64,000 bases of DNA, from assembly GCF_003428875.1 (NCBI RefSeq), contig NZ_QQRS01000001.1, positions 124,001-188,000 on the forward strand, given 5' to 3'. The stretch comes from Planomicrobium okeanokoites (GTDB taxonomy: Bacteria; Bacillota; Bacilli; Bacillales_A; Planococcaceae). Made by a program: the position numbers and the translations under genes. This document shows positions 53,690-62,908 of this stretch, piece by piece (positions within the stretch are counted from its first letter, which is position 1; the number at the start of each line of letters is the position of its first letter). The notes under the pieces were generated by a model. The model saw nothing but the letters and a program-made list of their open reading frames with translations, did not search any database and had not been told where the DNA came from.

Positions 53690-53930
53690 CTGATGCGTTG
53701 AAGAGGATAGTAGAATGTGCGTGCATTTCAGAGAGGAAACCGAGTGGTGAGAGGTTTTCATGGACCAGCATTTGAATGTCACCTCCGAGCAGATTCCGTG
53801 AACACGAGTAGCGGAACCCGGATGCGAATCCGTTATCGAACTTGAGAGCCAGGCTTTTTTCAGCCTGTGTATAAAGGTGGTACCGCGAAAACTCCTTCGT
53901 CCTTTAAGTAGAGACGACAGGAGTTTTTTT
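53690..53930 (+). promoter_or_regulatory. T-box leader of valS (Val specifier GTC)
   Basis: T-box sequence aaaggtggtaccgcg at 53873-53887. The likely specifier codon GTC at 53778-53780 is in the context gaat-GTC-acc. A GGTGAGA motif of the distal stem I loop is near 53748. The antiterminator competes with the terminator at 53888-53928. Uncharged tRNA-Val should promote read-through into valS. Confidence 0.9.
53888..53928 (+). terminator. Regulated terminator of the valS T-box
   Basis: gaaaactcct (from 53887) pairs with aggagttttt (ending about 53928), with an inner cgtc/gacg pairing and a T run. Confidence 0.85.
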
Positions 53931-54024
53931 GTACCCTTTTTTAAGCTCAAGAAGATGCTTCAACCCATCAAAACCAAGCGCTATGCGAATAAAACCCGCG
54001 GCGACTAGACGAGGAGGAATCTCT

Positions 54025-56658
54025 ATGACAGAACAGATGTCGACCAAGTACGATCCGCAATCGATTGAAAAAGGGCGTTATGATTGGTGGATCGACAACA
54101 AGTATTTCGAAGCTAAACCCGAAAGCGGCAAGACGCCGTATACCATCGTGATTCCGCCGCCGAACGTAACAGGCAAGCTGCACCTGGGCCACGCCTGGGA
54201 TACGACGCTGCAGGATATTCTGACGCGTATGAAGCGTATGCAGGGATACGACGCGCTATGGCTGCCGGGCATGGACCACGCCGGCATCGCGACACAGGCG
54301 AAGGTTGAAGGCAAGCTGAAGGAAGAAGGCAAGTCTCGCTATGACCTTGGACGCGCAGCTTTCCTTGAAGAATCATGGAAATGGAAAGAGGAATACGCAG
54401 GGCATATCCGCCAGCAATGGTCGAAACTGGGCCTTGGACTCGATTACTCACGTGAGCGCTTTACACTGGATGATGGCTTGTCGAAAGCGGTTCGTGAAGT
54501 ATTTGTTAAGCTTTACGAGAAAAAATTGATCTACCGCGGCAAATACATCATCAACTGGGATCCGGCGACAAAAACCGCGATTTCGGATATTGAAGTTATC
54601 TATAAAGATGTGCAAGGCGCGTTCTATCATATGCGTTACCCGTTGACAGACGGCAGCGGCCACATCGAAATCGCAACGACGCGTCCGGAGACGATGCTCG
54701 GCGATACAGCGGTTGCGGTTCACCCGAAAGATGAGCGCTATAAGCATTTGATCGGCAAAACTGTGACGCTTCCGATTATCGGACGTGAAATGGAAATTGT
54801 AGCGGATGATTATGTCGATATGGAATTCGGAAGCGGCGCTGTGAAGATTACGCCAGCTCATGACCCGAATGACTTTGAAATCGGCAATCGCCATAACCTC
54901 GAACGCGTATTGATCATGCACGAAGACGGGACGATGAATGAAAATGCCGGCAAATACGAAGGCATGGACCGTTTCGAATGCCGCAAGCAGATTGTCAAAG
55001 ACCTGCAGGAGATGGATGTTTTATTCAAGATTGAAGAGCATTTGCATTCCGTAGGCCATTCAGAACGCAGCGGGGCAGTGGTTGAGCCTTACTTGTCGAC
55101 ACAATGGTTCGTTGACATGAAGCCGCTGGCGCAAAAATCGGTGGATCTGCAGAAAGACGAAAATGGCGTCAATTTCGTGCCGGAACGTTTTGAGAAAACG
55201 TATCTGCACTGGATGGAAAACATCCGCGACTGGTGTATTTCAAGGCAATTATGGTGGGGCCATCAGATTCCTGCCTGGTATCATAACGAAACGAACGAAA
55301 TCTACGTAGGGCACGAAGCGCCGGAAGATGCTGAAAACTGGACGCAGGATGAAGACGTTCTGGACACATGGTTTTCTTCAGCGCTATGGCCGTTCTCGAC
55401 GCTTGGCTGGCCGGAAGACAGCGATGAACTGAAGAAATACTATCCGTCAGATGTTTTGGTTACCGGATACGACATCATCAATTTCTGGGTATCGCGCATG
55501 ATTTTCCAGGCGCTTGAATTTACGGAAGAAAAACCGTTTGACGATGTGCTGATCCACGGCCTCGTTCGCGATGCGGAAGGCCGCAAGATGTCGAAATCAC
55601 TCGGCAACGGCGTTGATCCGATGGATGTCATCGAACAGTACGGCGCCGATTCGCTCCGTTACTTCCTGGCAACAGCTTCATCGCCAGGCCAGGATCTTCG
55701 CTTCTCGATGGAGAAGGTGGAGAGCGTTTGGAACTTTGCCAATAAAATCTGGAATGCTTCCCGTTTTGCCCTGATGAACATGGAAGGCATGACGTACGAA
55801 GAAATCGATCTAAGCGGCAAGAAATCTGTAGCTGATTCGTGGATCCTGACGCGTCTCAATGAAACAATCGAACAAGTCACATCGCTTGCTGAACGTTATG
55901 AGTTCGGTGAAGTGGGCCGTCTCCTTTACAACTTCATCTGGGATGATTTCTGTGACTGGTATATCGAAATGGCGAAATTGCCATTATACGGTGAAGACGA
56001 AGACGCGAAACGCATGACGCGTTCGGTTCTTGCGTATGTACTCGATAACACGATGCGTTTATTGCATCCATTAATGCCGTTCATCACAGAAGAAATCTGG
56101 CAGAACCTGCCGACCCAAGGTGAATCGATCACGATTGCCGAGTGGCCGAAAGTGGACGAGTCATTGTCCGATCAAAGCCAGTCGTCGAGCATGAAGTTAT
56201 TGGTTGATGTAATTAAATCGGTACGCACAATCCGCGCTGAAGTGCAGTCGCCGATGAGCAAGAAAGTGCCATTGACGATTTCGGCGAAAGACGCGGAAAC
56301 TCACGCGGTGCTGGAAGCGAACTCGGCTTACATCGAACGTTTCTGCAACCCGGAAACGTTGACGATCGGGCGGAATATCGAAGCTCCTGAAAAATCCATG
56401 TCGGCTGTAGTGTCCGGCGCGGAATTGTTCATGCCGCTGGAAGGCCTCATCGATATCGATGCAGAGCTTGCACGTTTGAATAAAGAGCTGGAGAAATGGG
56501 CGAAGGAAGTTAAGCTTGTCCAAGGCAAATTGTCGAACGAGCGCTTCGTTTCGAAAGCACCGGAAGCGGTTGTGGCCGAGGAACGCGCGAAAGAAGCGGA
56601 TTACCTGGAGAAACACGCGACGGTTGAAAAGCGTATTGAGGAATTGAAGAATCTTTAA
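54025..56658 (+). CDS. valS: Valine--tRNA ligase
   Basis: ValS charges tRNA-Val and edits threonine. The 877 residues include the HIGH-type motif in [17 protein letters not shown] (about 44-60), the CP1 editing domain (about 200-350), KMSKS in [14 protein letters not shown], the anticodon domain, and a C-terminal coiled coil ([16 protein letters not shown]). ATG at 54025 follows GAGGAGG; an upstream in-frame codon at 53929 is inside the T-box terminator. Control by the upstream T-box. Confidence 0.97.
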   Translation: MTEQMSTKYDPQSIEKGRYDWWIDNKYFEAKPESGKTPYTIVIPPPNVTGKLHLGHAWDTTLQDILTRMKRMQGYDALWLPGMDHAGIATQAKVEGKLKEEGKSRYDLGRAAFLEESWKWKEEYAGHIRQQWSKLGLGLDYSRERFTLDDGLSKAVREVFVKLYEKKLIYRGKYIINWDPATKTAISDIEVIYKDVQGAFYHMRYPLTDGSGHIEIATTRPETMLGDTAVAVHPKDERYKHLIGKTVTLPIIGREMEIVADDYVDMEFGSGAVKITPAHDPNDFEIGNRHNLERVLIMHEDGTMNENAGKYEGMDRFECRKQIVKDLQEMDVLFKIEEHLHSVGHSERSGAVVEPYLSTQWFVDMKPLAQKSVDLQKDENGVNFVPERFEKTYLHWMENIRDWCISRQLWWGHQIPAWYHNETNEIYVGHEAPEDAENWTQDEDVLDTWFSSALWPFSTLGWPEDSDELKKYYPSDVLVTGYDIINFWVSRMIFQALEFTEEKPFDDVLIHGLVRDAEGRKMSKSLGNGVDPMDVIEQYGADSLRYFLATASSPGQDLRFSMEKVESVWNFANKIWNASRFALMNMEGMTYEEIDLSGKKSVADSWILTRLNETIEQVTSLAERYEFGEVGRLLYNFIWDDFCDWYIEMAKLPLYGEDEDAKRMTRSVLAYVLDNTMRLLHPLMPFITEEIWQNLPTQGESITIAEWPKVDESLSDQSQSSSMKLLVDVIKSVRTIRAEVQSPMSKKVPLTISAKDAETHAVLEANSAYIERFCNPETLTIGRNIEAPEKSMSAVVSGAELFMPLEGLIDIDAELARLNKELEKWAKEVKLVQGKLSNERFVSKAPEAVVAEERAKEADYLEKHATVEKRIEELKNL

Positions 56659-56672
56659 GACTTTTGGAAACA

Positions 56673-56802
56673 GATATTTCGCTAAACAGCTTCGCTTTCC
56701 TGGCTGCTTGCGCCGAGCTAACTCGGGCTCGTTTCACTCTCCCGAGTGGATCTCGTCACTTCGCCTAGTCGCCTGGGAGTCTTCGCTGTTTAGCTCCATA
56801 TC
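56673..56802 (-). repeat. Family B intergenic repeat, copy 3 (inverted orientation)
   Basis: Reverse-complement of the order seen at 24049 and 42186. Ends are gatatttcgctaaacagc and gctgtttagctccatatc, which pair. Where the other copies have caaaacagc/gctgttttg, this one has ctaaacagc/gctgtttag: both arms changed together. It stands without a family A partner, just after the valS stop codon. Confidence 0.8.
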
Positions 56803-56840
56803 TTTGGGGATTTCTCAGTAATCGAAGAGGTAATAATAAA

Positions 56841-56890
56841 AAAAACCCTGATTAACTTCTATAATTACAGAAGATGATCAGGGTTTTTAA
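56841..56890. terminator. Long bidirectional hairpin after valS
   Basis: A 20-base arm (56841-56860) pairs with 56869-56888 with one or two mismatches, loop ataattac, A tract before and T tract after. Confidence 0.85.
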
Positions 56891-56993
56891 ATAGTATTTA
56901 AATCTATGAAACAACTTGAGAAAGAAGTCATGTCAGATAGGTTTTGAGCTGGAAAAATTAAACAGAATATATTGCATTATCATAGGTTATCAA

Positions 56994-57111
56994 ATTGGAA
57001 AGTATTACAGCCAAATTGGAAAGTATTTAGGCTGAACTGGAAAGTATTCGGGTTCAATTGGAAAGTATTCTAGGTGTTTTGGAAAGTAAGTCCAAATATT
57101 GGAAATTAAGT
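56994..57111 (+). repeat. 21-bp periodic array, core ggaaagtatt
   Basis: The core starts at 56997, 57018, 57039, 57060 and 57081, all 21 bases apart, and a last unit (ggaaattaag) at 57101. Each core is preceded by att, act or ttt. The core differs from every other array in the window. It lies in the 800-base gap between valS and the converging ATP-grasp genes. Confidence 0.85.
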
Positions 57112-57181
57112 TTAAGGTGATAGCTCTAACCTATCTAATATGACTGTTCTTTTTTATAAATCTTAAACTTAAAAAACGTAA

Positions 57182-57295
57182 TTGACAGTAAAGGATGCTT
57201 AATGGACAGTAACTGTGCTCTAACGGACAGTATTCAGCTGATAATGGACAGTAAACATACTCTAATGGACAGTACATCCAATTAACTGGAAATCA
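57182..57295 (+). repeat. 21-bp periodic array, core ggacagta
   Basis: gacagta starts at 57184, 57205, 57226, 57247 and 57268, all 21 bases apart; a decayed unit (gaaatc) is at 57289. Core usually preceded by aatg or aacg. It follows the ggaaagtatt array after about 70 bases, and a double-hairpin element follows 65 bases after it. Confidence 0.85.
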
Positions 57296-57360
57296 CACTC
57301 GTATTTCACAATCCCAAACGACCAAATGAAACACAATACAAGGAAAAACCCGATCGGATC

Positions 57361-57416
57361 GGATGGTTTCCGCGCAGCGGGAACCATCCCAGAAACATTC
57401 GCCGCGGCGAATGTTT
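57361..57416. repeat. Double-hairpin element, copy 3
   Basis: Hairpin 1: ggatggtttccgc (57361-57373) with gcgggaaccatcc (57377-57389), one G-T pair. Hairpin 2: aaacattcgcc (57393-57403) with ggcgaatgttt (57406-57416). Then ttcaaacc. Layout and 3' flank match copies at 28425 and 45370, but nearly all stem positions are different on both arms. Confidence 0.75.
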
Positions 57417-57457
57417 TTCAAACCAAGCCCTTCACGCTCCAAGAAAGAAGGTTGATG

Positions 57458-58222
57458 TCAGTCATACTTTTTCTCTATATGCCGAACCAATAGTTCAGCG
57501 ATATTATCTTCGTGCGTCTGGTAGAAGGAGCGGGCACCGACGGGATCTTCGATTTCATTGAAGAGGTGGCGGCCGTCTTCCAGCAGAAGAAAGTCGATGC
57601 CAATATAGTCAGCTTTCACGGCGCGGGCTATTTTCAATACATGCAGTTCCTGAATGGAATCTAATTCATACCGCTCAACTTCGGCGCCGAGCGAAAAGTT
57701 TTTCTTGAATGAAGATTCCGAGCTGCGTTTTACAGCACCAACTACTTCATCACCAATGACATAAGCGCGTATGTCGGCTGTATGCGGGACCACCGGCTGA
57801 TAGATAACATCAGAAGAAAAAGCTGGCAAAGAATCAGCCGATTCCACCATCTCAACTTCCTGGCCGCCGTGGCCGTCGACGCTCTTAATGACACACGGAA
57901 ATTCCTGCGGTTCGCGGTAAGTGGTGATCGCCGGAATCCCTAATACTTGAAACAGCTGATAAGACAGCCACTTATTATTGGCGATCCGGTTCACTTCGGC
58001 GCGGTTCACAAGACGCACGGCACGGTCTTCCAAATAACGGGCTGCTTCAGGGCGACGGCAGCGAAACAGAACAGTCTGGCTCTTCAATTTCTCAAGCAGG
58101 CCATCCAGTCCAGCTTCGCTCCAATCGTCCCAGCAAACCAATTCGAAATCGGCAAATCGCTGCAATTCCAGGATAAATGCTTCATTGCGCTTGGCGTCCG
58201 CGGTTTCGTACAATAGGATCAT
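57458..58222 (-). CDS. ATP-grasp (RimK-like) ligase, second of a tandem pair
   Basis: The 254-residue protein has an ATP-grasp fold of the RimK type: a degenerate N-terminal domain, NNKWLSYQLFQVLGIPAITTY (about 82-102), the ATP-binding strand FPCVIKSVDGHGGQEV (about 108-123), DIRAYVIGDEVVGAVKRSS (about 149-167) and the metal-binding end YIGIDFLLLEDGRHLFNEIEDPVGARSF (about 205-232). Such enzymes form amide bonds between a carboxyl and an amine using ATP; substrate unknown. It overlaps the upstream ligase gene by four bases (ATGA), so the pair is one translationally coupled unit. The final catalytic block reads NEIEDP rather than the usual NEVNA/NS. Confidence 0.8.
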   Translation of the reverse strand: MILLYETADAKRNEAFILELQRFADFELVCWDDWSEAGLDGLLEKLKSQTVLFRCRRPEAARYLEDRAVRLVNRAEVNRIANNKWLSYQLFQVLGIPAITTYREPQEFPCVIKSVDGHGGQEVEMVESADSLPAFSSDVIYQPVVPHTADIRAYVIGDEVVGAVKRSSESSFKKNFSLGAEVERYELDSIQELHVLKIARAVKADYIGIDFLLLEDGRHLFNEIEDPVGARSFYQTHEDNIAELLVRHIEKKYD

Positions 58223-59082
58223 CGAACGTCCTCCAGTATATAAGCGATCATGGCGTCCGCGACATTGATGCCTGTGACATTTAAGATATTGCGGATATGG
58301 GCGGCGGCGTTCACTTCGCAGACCAGCGGCTGTTCGTCGATATCGAACAGGAGATCGACTCCGGCGAATATTGCACCGGTCGCACGGGCTGCCGCAATGG
58401 CGATGACTTTCTGTTGTTCCGTCAATTCAATCGGGGACGCTTCGCCGCCGTTTGTGATGTTGGCGCGGAAATCGGTTTTCGACTCCCGGTACATGGCTGC
58501 GACGATTTCACCGCCGACGATGTTGACGCGGATATCACGTCCCCGGCTGGATTCGACGAATTCCTGAAATACGAAATCGATGCCGCGGAGCGATTCCACT
58601 TTTTCATAGAACTGTTCTTCTGTTTCAATCAGATAAACTTTCATGCCGAATGAACCATGTCCTTCTTTGATGATCATCGGAAGACCGAATCGTTCGAGCA
58701 CTTTCTCGAAATAACCCGATTCCCGGATAGAGAAGGCGGGATAGACTTTCGGCGCAATGATGGTAGCCGGCATAGGGAGGCCGGCAGCCGCAAGCGCTAT
58801 GTATTGCTTGGCTTTATTGTCGCAGAGGTCGATGATTGCCGGATCGTTGTAGACGGGGATGCCGCGGCTTTTCAGGAAATAGCCAAGCAGGATGTCTTTG
58901 TCGAGCATGACCGCGAAATCAGGCAATGCCATTTCCGACAACAGATCCATCACAACATCATTATTTTTCATGATGCGCGTTTTCACACCGGCTCTCTCGG
59001 CAGCTTCCGCCACCAATTCCGCCTGGTCGATAAATTTTTCGGAGATTAAACTTCCATTATAAATGATCCAACATACGGCCAT
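58219..59082 (-). CDS. RimK-type ATP-grasp ligase, first of a tandem pair
   Basis: The 287-residue ATP-grasp ligase has a complete RimK-like pattern: CDNKAKQYIALAAAGLPMPAT (about 87-107), LPMIIKEGHGSFGMKVYLI (about 132-150), VFQEFVESSRGRDIRVNIVGGEIVAAMYR (about 170-198), NITNGGEASPIELTE, and the terminal metal site CEVNAAAHIRNI. ATG at 59082 was preferred over 59088 because AAGGTGG is then 7 bases away instead of 1. It is divergent from folC across 70 bases. The product may be a peptide-like cofactor or a modified protein; nothing in the sequence names it. Confidence 0.83.
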   Translation of the reverse strand: MAVCWIIYNGSLISEKFIDQAELVAEAAERAGVKTRIMKNNDVVMDLLSEMALPDFAVMLDKDILLGYFLKSRGIPVYNDPAIIDLCDNKAKQYIALAAAGLPMPATIIAPKVYPAFSIRESGYFEKVLERFGLPMIIKEGHGSFGMKVYLIETEEQFYEKVESLRGIDFVFQEFVESSRGRDIRVNIVGGEIVAAMYRESKTDFRANITNGGEASPIELTEQQKVIAIAAARATGAIFAGVDLLFDIDEQPLVCEVNAAAHIRNILNVTGINVADAMIAYILEDVR

Positions 59083-59152
59083 TTCCATACCACCTTCATG
59101 CTATACTTATAAAAAAATTGTATCACGTTTAAAGGAAGAAAAGAGGTTTTCG

Positions 59153-60343
59153 ATGATTACGGGACTTGATCATTATAAAGAAAAATGGAATATTGCCTCC
59201 GACACATCCATCAAACCTGGTTTGGACGCAATAAAACAAGCACTGCAGGAACTGGGCAATCCACATGAAAATCATCAGTTCATACATATCGCCGGCACGA
59301 ACGGCAAAGGTTCTACAGCGGCGTTCATCGCCGCTATACTTATGCAGCATGGCAAGTCAGTGGGCAATTTCTTTTCGCCTGCCATTGAAGACGTGCATGA
59401 CCAGATTCAGATAGACCGGGAGCCGGCAACGGAAGCGGATTTCGAAGCGGCATTTGAGCAGTTGTCGAAGGTTCAGACACCATTGACCGATTTCGAATTG
59501 CTGACAGCCGCTGCTTTTCTCATATTTTATAGAAGAAAGCCGGATTTCATCATCATCGAAGCCGGTATGGGCGGACGTTTTGACAGCACGAATGTCATCG
59601 ATCCGCTGATTTCCGTCATACCGAGCATATCACTTGAACATACGAATTTCCTGGGCAGCACAATTGCTGAAATTACCTGGCATAAAGCGGGAATCATCAA
59701 AAAAGGGAAACCGTTAGCCATCGGGAAGCTGCCGGAAGAAGCGGAAAAGGTAATCTGTACCACTGCTGAAAAGATGAGTTCGGAAATATTGAAGTCTAAA
59801 GACCTATTTGAAGGTGAATTAAAAATGAAAGGCCAGCATCAGAAAGCAAACGCTGATTTAGCATTGCTCGTTGCTGAAAACATATTAGAAAACCAATTTA
59901 AAGAACATTTGGGAATATTAGGTTTATCCGAAGCGACACTGGCTTTCCGATTCGAAGAAGTATATCCGGATGTGATTTTCGACGGCGCACATAATGAAGC
60001 CAGTGTGGATGCTTTGGTTGAAACAGTCCGAAAAATCTATCCGGACCGCGAAATACATATAGTTATGGGTTTGTTAAAGGATAAAGACCACGGAGCGATA
60101 CTGCGGAAACTGGAAACCATAAGCGACCATTTCACCTTCCTGAAATTTGAAAATGAACGGGCTTTACCGGCACAGATTTTATTTTCAAAAAGTAGTAGTA
60201 AAATAAAGACAATTCTAAATGATTGTGATATATTACCTGTATCTAGTAAAAATGAAGTGACAATAGTCACGGGTTCACTTTACCTTTTAGCGATCCTGAG
60301 AAAACGAAATTATTCGATGTTTGAACATTACAGACCCGATTAA
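59153..60343 (+). CDS. folC: Folylpolyglutamate/dihydrofolate synthase family protein
   Basis: FolC adds glutamates to folates (and dihydropteroate to dihydrofolate in bifunctional forms). The 396 residues show the Mur-ligase-type P-loop GTNGKGST (48-55), IIEAGMGGRFDSTNV (about 134-148), SLEHTNFLG and the Lys of WHKAGIIKKG, and IFDGAHNEASVDAL in the C-terminal domain. It is shorter than B. subtilis FolC (about 430) and more divergent: the linker to the C-terminal domain is brief, and the usual WPGR(F/L)E motif reads AFRFEE. ATG at 59153 follows AAGAGG; a long frame upstream to 59063 overlaps the divergent gene. Confidence 0.88.
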   Translation: MITGLDHYKEKWNIASDTSIKPGLDAIKQALQELGNPHENHQFIHIAGTNGKGSTAAFIAAILMQHGKSVGNFFSPAIEDVHDQIQIDREPATEADFEAAFEQLSKVQTPLTDFELLTAAAFLIFYRRKPDFIIIEAGMGGRFDSTNVIDPLISVIPSISLEHTNFLGSTIAEITWHKAGIIKKGKPLAIGKLPEEAEKVICTTAEKMSSEILKSKDLFEGELKMKGQHQKANADLALLVAENILENQFKEHLGILGLSEATLAFRFEEVYPDVIFDGAHNEASVDALVETVRKIYPDREIHIVMGLLKDKDHGAILRKLETISDHFTFLKFENERALPAQILFSKSSSKIKTILNDCDILPVSSKNEVTIVTGSLYLLAILRKRNYSMFEHYRPD

Positions 60344-60391
60344 TCAAAATTTCTTTGGCAATAGAGAGAACCTAGTAGGGGAGAAGTTGCT

Positions 60392-62095
60392 ATGGATAAT
60401 GTACAGAAAAGAAAAGCAGTTCTGTGGACACTCTGGGCTCTCATTGTGCCACCGGGCCTTTACCTGATTTATCAATACTTCCCGCCGCCAACGATATCCC
60501 TGGTTGATGCCGCTGCTTATCTGGCATTCTTCATCCTGGCCTGTCTGCTGCCGATGAACATCAATGGTGTACCGACTTATCTGGTGCAATGGCTGACAGT
60601 CGCCGTATTTCTGAAGTATGGGCTTTTCGCTGAGGTAATTCTTTCGCAGATCACCATGCTGATCGTAATCTTGAGGCTGCGCACTTCCGAAAGCCTGAGC
60701 ATCCGGATTCCATTCAACTCCATGATGTTTTTCGCGATTTCTTCACTTGCCGGATTATCTTTCATCTTCGCGGGCGGCGAAATCGGTTCACTGGATCTTG
60801 GCCATATCCTGATATATGGATTGCTGTTCCAAATGGTTTCCGTAGTTTCGAACCAGCTGATCCTCTACGTATATGTAAGGATTCTCGGTGAACACAAGGA
60901 TTTCTTTTCGACCGATACGATCTGGGATTTTTCTATCACATTGCTGGTCTTTCCACTTGCCATCGCCTTATACATTTCTGAAACCTATATCGGCTTGACG
61001 GCGTTATTGCTGCTGGGCATACCGTTCTTCACGATGACCGCCATCATGCGCATGTATAATAACTCGGAAAAAGTGAACAGCGATCTGAAAAAAGCGGGTG
61101 AAATCGGCCATCAATTGGCGGCGCGTCTTTCTACAGATGAGGTGCTGGATCAATTCGTCATCCAGGTAACGGATTTATTCCAAGCGGATTATGCTTATGT
61201 CATTGATTACCGGGACGGCAAACTTCTAATGCTCCGTATGTTCGAAGATAATCAGTTCCAATCACTCGACGTTGAACCTGTTAAATATAATGAAGGCATT
61301 GCCGGCAACGCGATTGTCAACAATACTTCCTATATCTATGACAATAAAGCGCAGTGGAAAGGGATAGCTAGCGGCTATATGCCAAATGATACTGAAAGCT
61401 TGATGGCGACACCGATTTCCCGGAACAACCGGATCGAAGGGGTCCTTGTGATGGGTTCGAGAAGTAAGCATGCATTCGTCCATCATCAGCTGCAAATCAT
61501 GGATATCCTGAGTACGTACTTTGCAGTGTCGCTGGAAAAAGCAGGGCTGATCCAAAAAGCCATTGCCAAAAGCGAACGCTGCGGCCTCACGAAATTGTAT
61601 AATTACCGCTATCTTGATGAAGCTCTTGAAAAGAGCATGGCCAAGGTCAATAGCGGCGAACTGCGCAATCTGTCCGTTGTCATGATGGACATCGACCGCT
61701 TTAAGGGCATCAATGACAAGTACGGCCACCAAAGCGGCAATGAAATACTGGTCGCCCTGGCCAACCTGCTGACGGAAATCGTGGGAAAAGAAGGGACTGT
61801 CGCCAGGTACGGCGGTGAAGAGTTTGTAGTGCTCCTTCCAAACTACAGTAAAGAGCTGGCAATGTTATTTGCGGAAAACATCCGCAAGGAAATCGAAAAA
61901 CGCGAATTCATGATCCAAAGTGATCTGGATGAAGACCGCAGCACGATTCCGATCAAGATTACCATGAGTATCGGCGTGTCATCCGCACCGGATGACAGCG
62001 ATGATGGCATGGCGATGATCCGCAACGCTGACCGCGCGCTCTACATCGGAGCCAAACAGGCGGGAAGAAATAAAGTTGCAGCCTACACAAAATAG
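60392..62095 (+). CDS. Membrane diguanylate cyclase (7TM-like/GAF/GGDEF)
   Basis: The 567-residue protein has about six to seven membrane helices at residues 10-220, a GAF domain at about 240-390 (LAARLSTDEVLDQFVIQVTDLF, then SLMATPISRNNRIEGVLVMG) and a C-terminal GGDEF domain at about 395-567. The active-site motif is GGEEF (474-478), with MMDIDRFKGINDKYGHQSGN upstream, so it should make cyclic di-GMP from two GTP. The RxxD inhibitory site expected five residues before GGEEF is not present. The opening motif reads CGLTKLYNYR instead of the usual DxLTGLYNRR. ATG follows GGGGAG. It sits between folC and pilin genes, so it may control pilus-based behaviour. Confidence 0.9.
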   Translation: MDNVQKRKAVLWTLWALIVPPGLYLIYQYFPPPTISLVDAAAYLAFFILACLLPMNINGVPTYLVQWLTVAVFLKYGLFAEVILSQITMLIVILRLRTSESLSIRIPFNSMMFFAISSLAGLSFIFAGGEIGSLDLGHILIYGLLFQMVSVVSNQLILYVYVRILGEHKDFFSTDTIWDFSITLLVFPLAIALYISETYIGLTALLLLGIPFFTMTAIMRMYNNSEKVNSDLKKAGEIGHQLAARLSTDEVLDQFVIQVTDLFQADYAYVIDYRDGKLLMLRMFEDNQFQSLDVEPVKYNEGIAGNAIVNNTSYIYDNKAQWKGIASGYMPNDTESLMATPISRNNRIEGVLVMGSRSKHAFVHHQLQIMDILSTYFAVSLEKAGLIQKAIAKSERCGLTKLYNYRYLDEALEKSMAKVNSGELRNLSVVMMDIDRFKGINDKYGHQSGNEILVALANLLTEIVGKEGTVARYGGEEFVVLLPNYSKELAMLFAENIRKEIEKREFMIQSDLDEDRSTIPIKITMSIGVSSAPDDSDDGMAMIRNADRALYIGAKQAGRNKVAAYTK

Positions 62096-62132
62096 ACTGA
62101 AAGCCGGAGAAACACCGGTTTTCAGTCTTTTT
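62095..62132 (+). terminator. Terminator after the diguanylate cyclase gene
   Basis: gactgaaagccgg (62095-62107) pairs with ccggttttcagtc (62115-62127), followed by a T run. It separates the cyclase from the pilin operon. Confidence 0.9.
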
Positions 62133-62312
62133 TACTATTCAAGAAAAATATTTGGTAAATATCTAAGAAATAAAGCAGAAAAATATGCAAAAAAATAGTG
62201 CAAGAAAAGAATTTAAGTGTAATAATGTTAGTAATTAGGATTTAAATCATATGGTAGGCTAAATTTCCAATATTTGTACATTAACGATTAAATAGTCCAT
62301 GGGGGGTTGGGA

Positions 62313-62891
62313 ATGAGGAAGTGCTCAGGCAGCAATGAAAAAGGATTAACATTGGTCGAAGTATTGGCAGCACTGGTAATTCTGGGTATCTTGTTTGTCG
62401 GCATCATGACGATTTTCCCGCAGATGACATTATTTAATGAAAAGACAGAAGCGAAATTGGACACCATGAACTTGGCGAGGCAGGAGATGGCGACGATAAC
62501 GGCGCAGGATTTGTGGAAAAGACAATATAATTCCTTAAATGGGGAGGCGCCAAATTTTCTTTCTGAAAGCGAAATTGAATCAAAGCTTTTAGGTTTATCT
62601 TATACAGTGAACGCAGGTGATCCAGGAACATCCGAATATAAACGGTTCTATAATACTGGTTCCAGCGATTACCTGTATATCGCCGATGTTTATTTGGAAT
62701 GCGAGGCTTATCAAAAACCTGATCCTGCAGCTCCACCGCCTTCCGCCAGCAGCTGCGCGCAACAAGACATCGTGAAATTACATAAAGTACATCTTCAAGT
62801 ACTTTTAGAAACGCAACCGGGTAGTGGAACTTATCGTTTAAGCAGTGAAACTTTTTCTTTTATACCTTATAAGGAGACTGATATTAATTAG
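62313..62891 (+). CDS. PilV-like minor pilin (module 2, gene 1)
   Basis: The 192-residue protein has the prepilin signature SNEKG|LTLVEVLAALVILGI with Glu +5, followed by a long helix and a globular domain. Three cysteines (one in the leader, C-E-C-like positions in YLECEAY and SSCAQQ), and a Pro-rich stretch PDPAAPPPSASS, mark the globular part. ATG at 62313 follows GGGGGGT with normal spacing; a TTG at 62307 overlaps it. The gene order here (PilV-like, PilW-like, PilX-like) repeats that of the module at 9317. Probably the start of a type IV pilus operon extending beyond the window. Confidence 0.85.
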   Translation: MRKCSGSNEKGLTLVEVLAALVILGILFVGIMTIFPQMTLFNEKTEAKLDTMNLARQEMATITAQDLWKRQYNSLNGEAPNFLSESEIESKLLGLSYTVNAGDPGTSEYKRFYNTGSSDYLYIADVYLECEAYQKPDPAAPPPSASSCAQQDIVKLHKVHLQVLLETQPGSGTYRLSSETFSFIPYKETDIN

Positions 62892-62908
62892 AAAGCTGGT
62901 GTAGGATT

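Noticed and set aside
57352..57420. Double hairpin at 57361 as the terminator of the ATP-grasp genes only
   Set aside because: It has a short T tract on the plus strand and no good one on the minus strand, and its layout matches two copies elsewhere that follow no gene end, so a repeat element explains it better.
59063..59152. Longer N terminus for FolC
   Set aside because: It would overlap the divergent ATP-grasp gene and its ribosome site; ATG at 59153 has AAGAGG at good distance and gives the family start.
62133..62312. c-di-GMP riboswitch before the pilin operon
   Set aside because: The leader is AT-rich and lacks the conserved GEMM blocks; nothing structured was found there.
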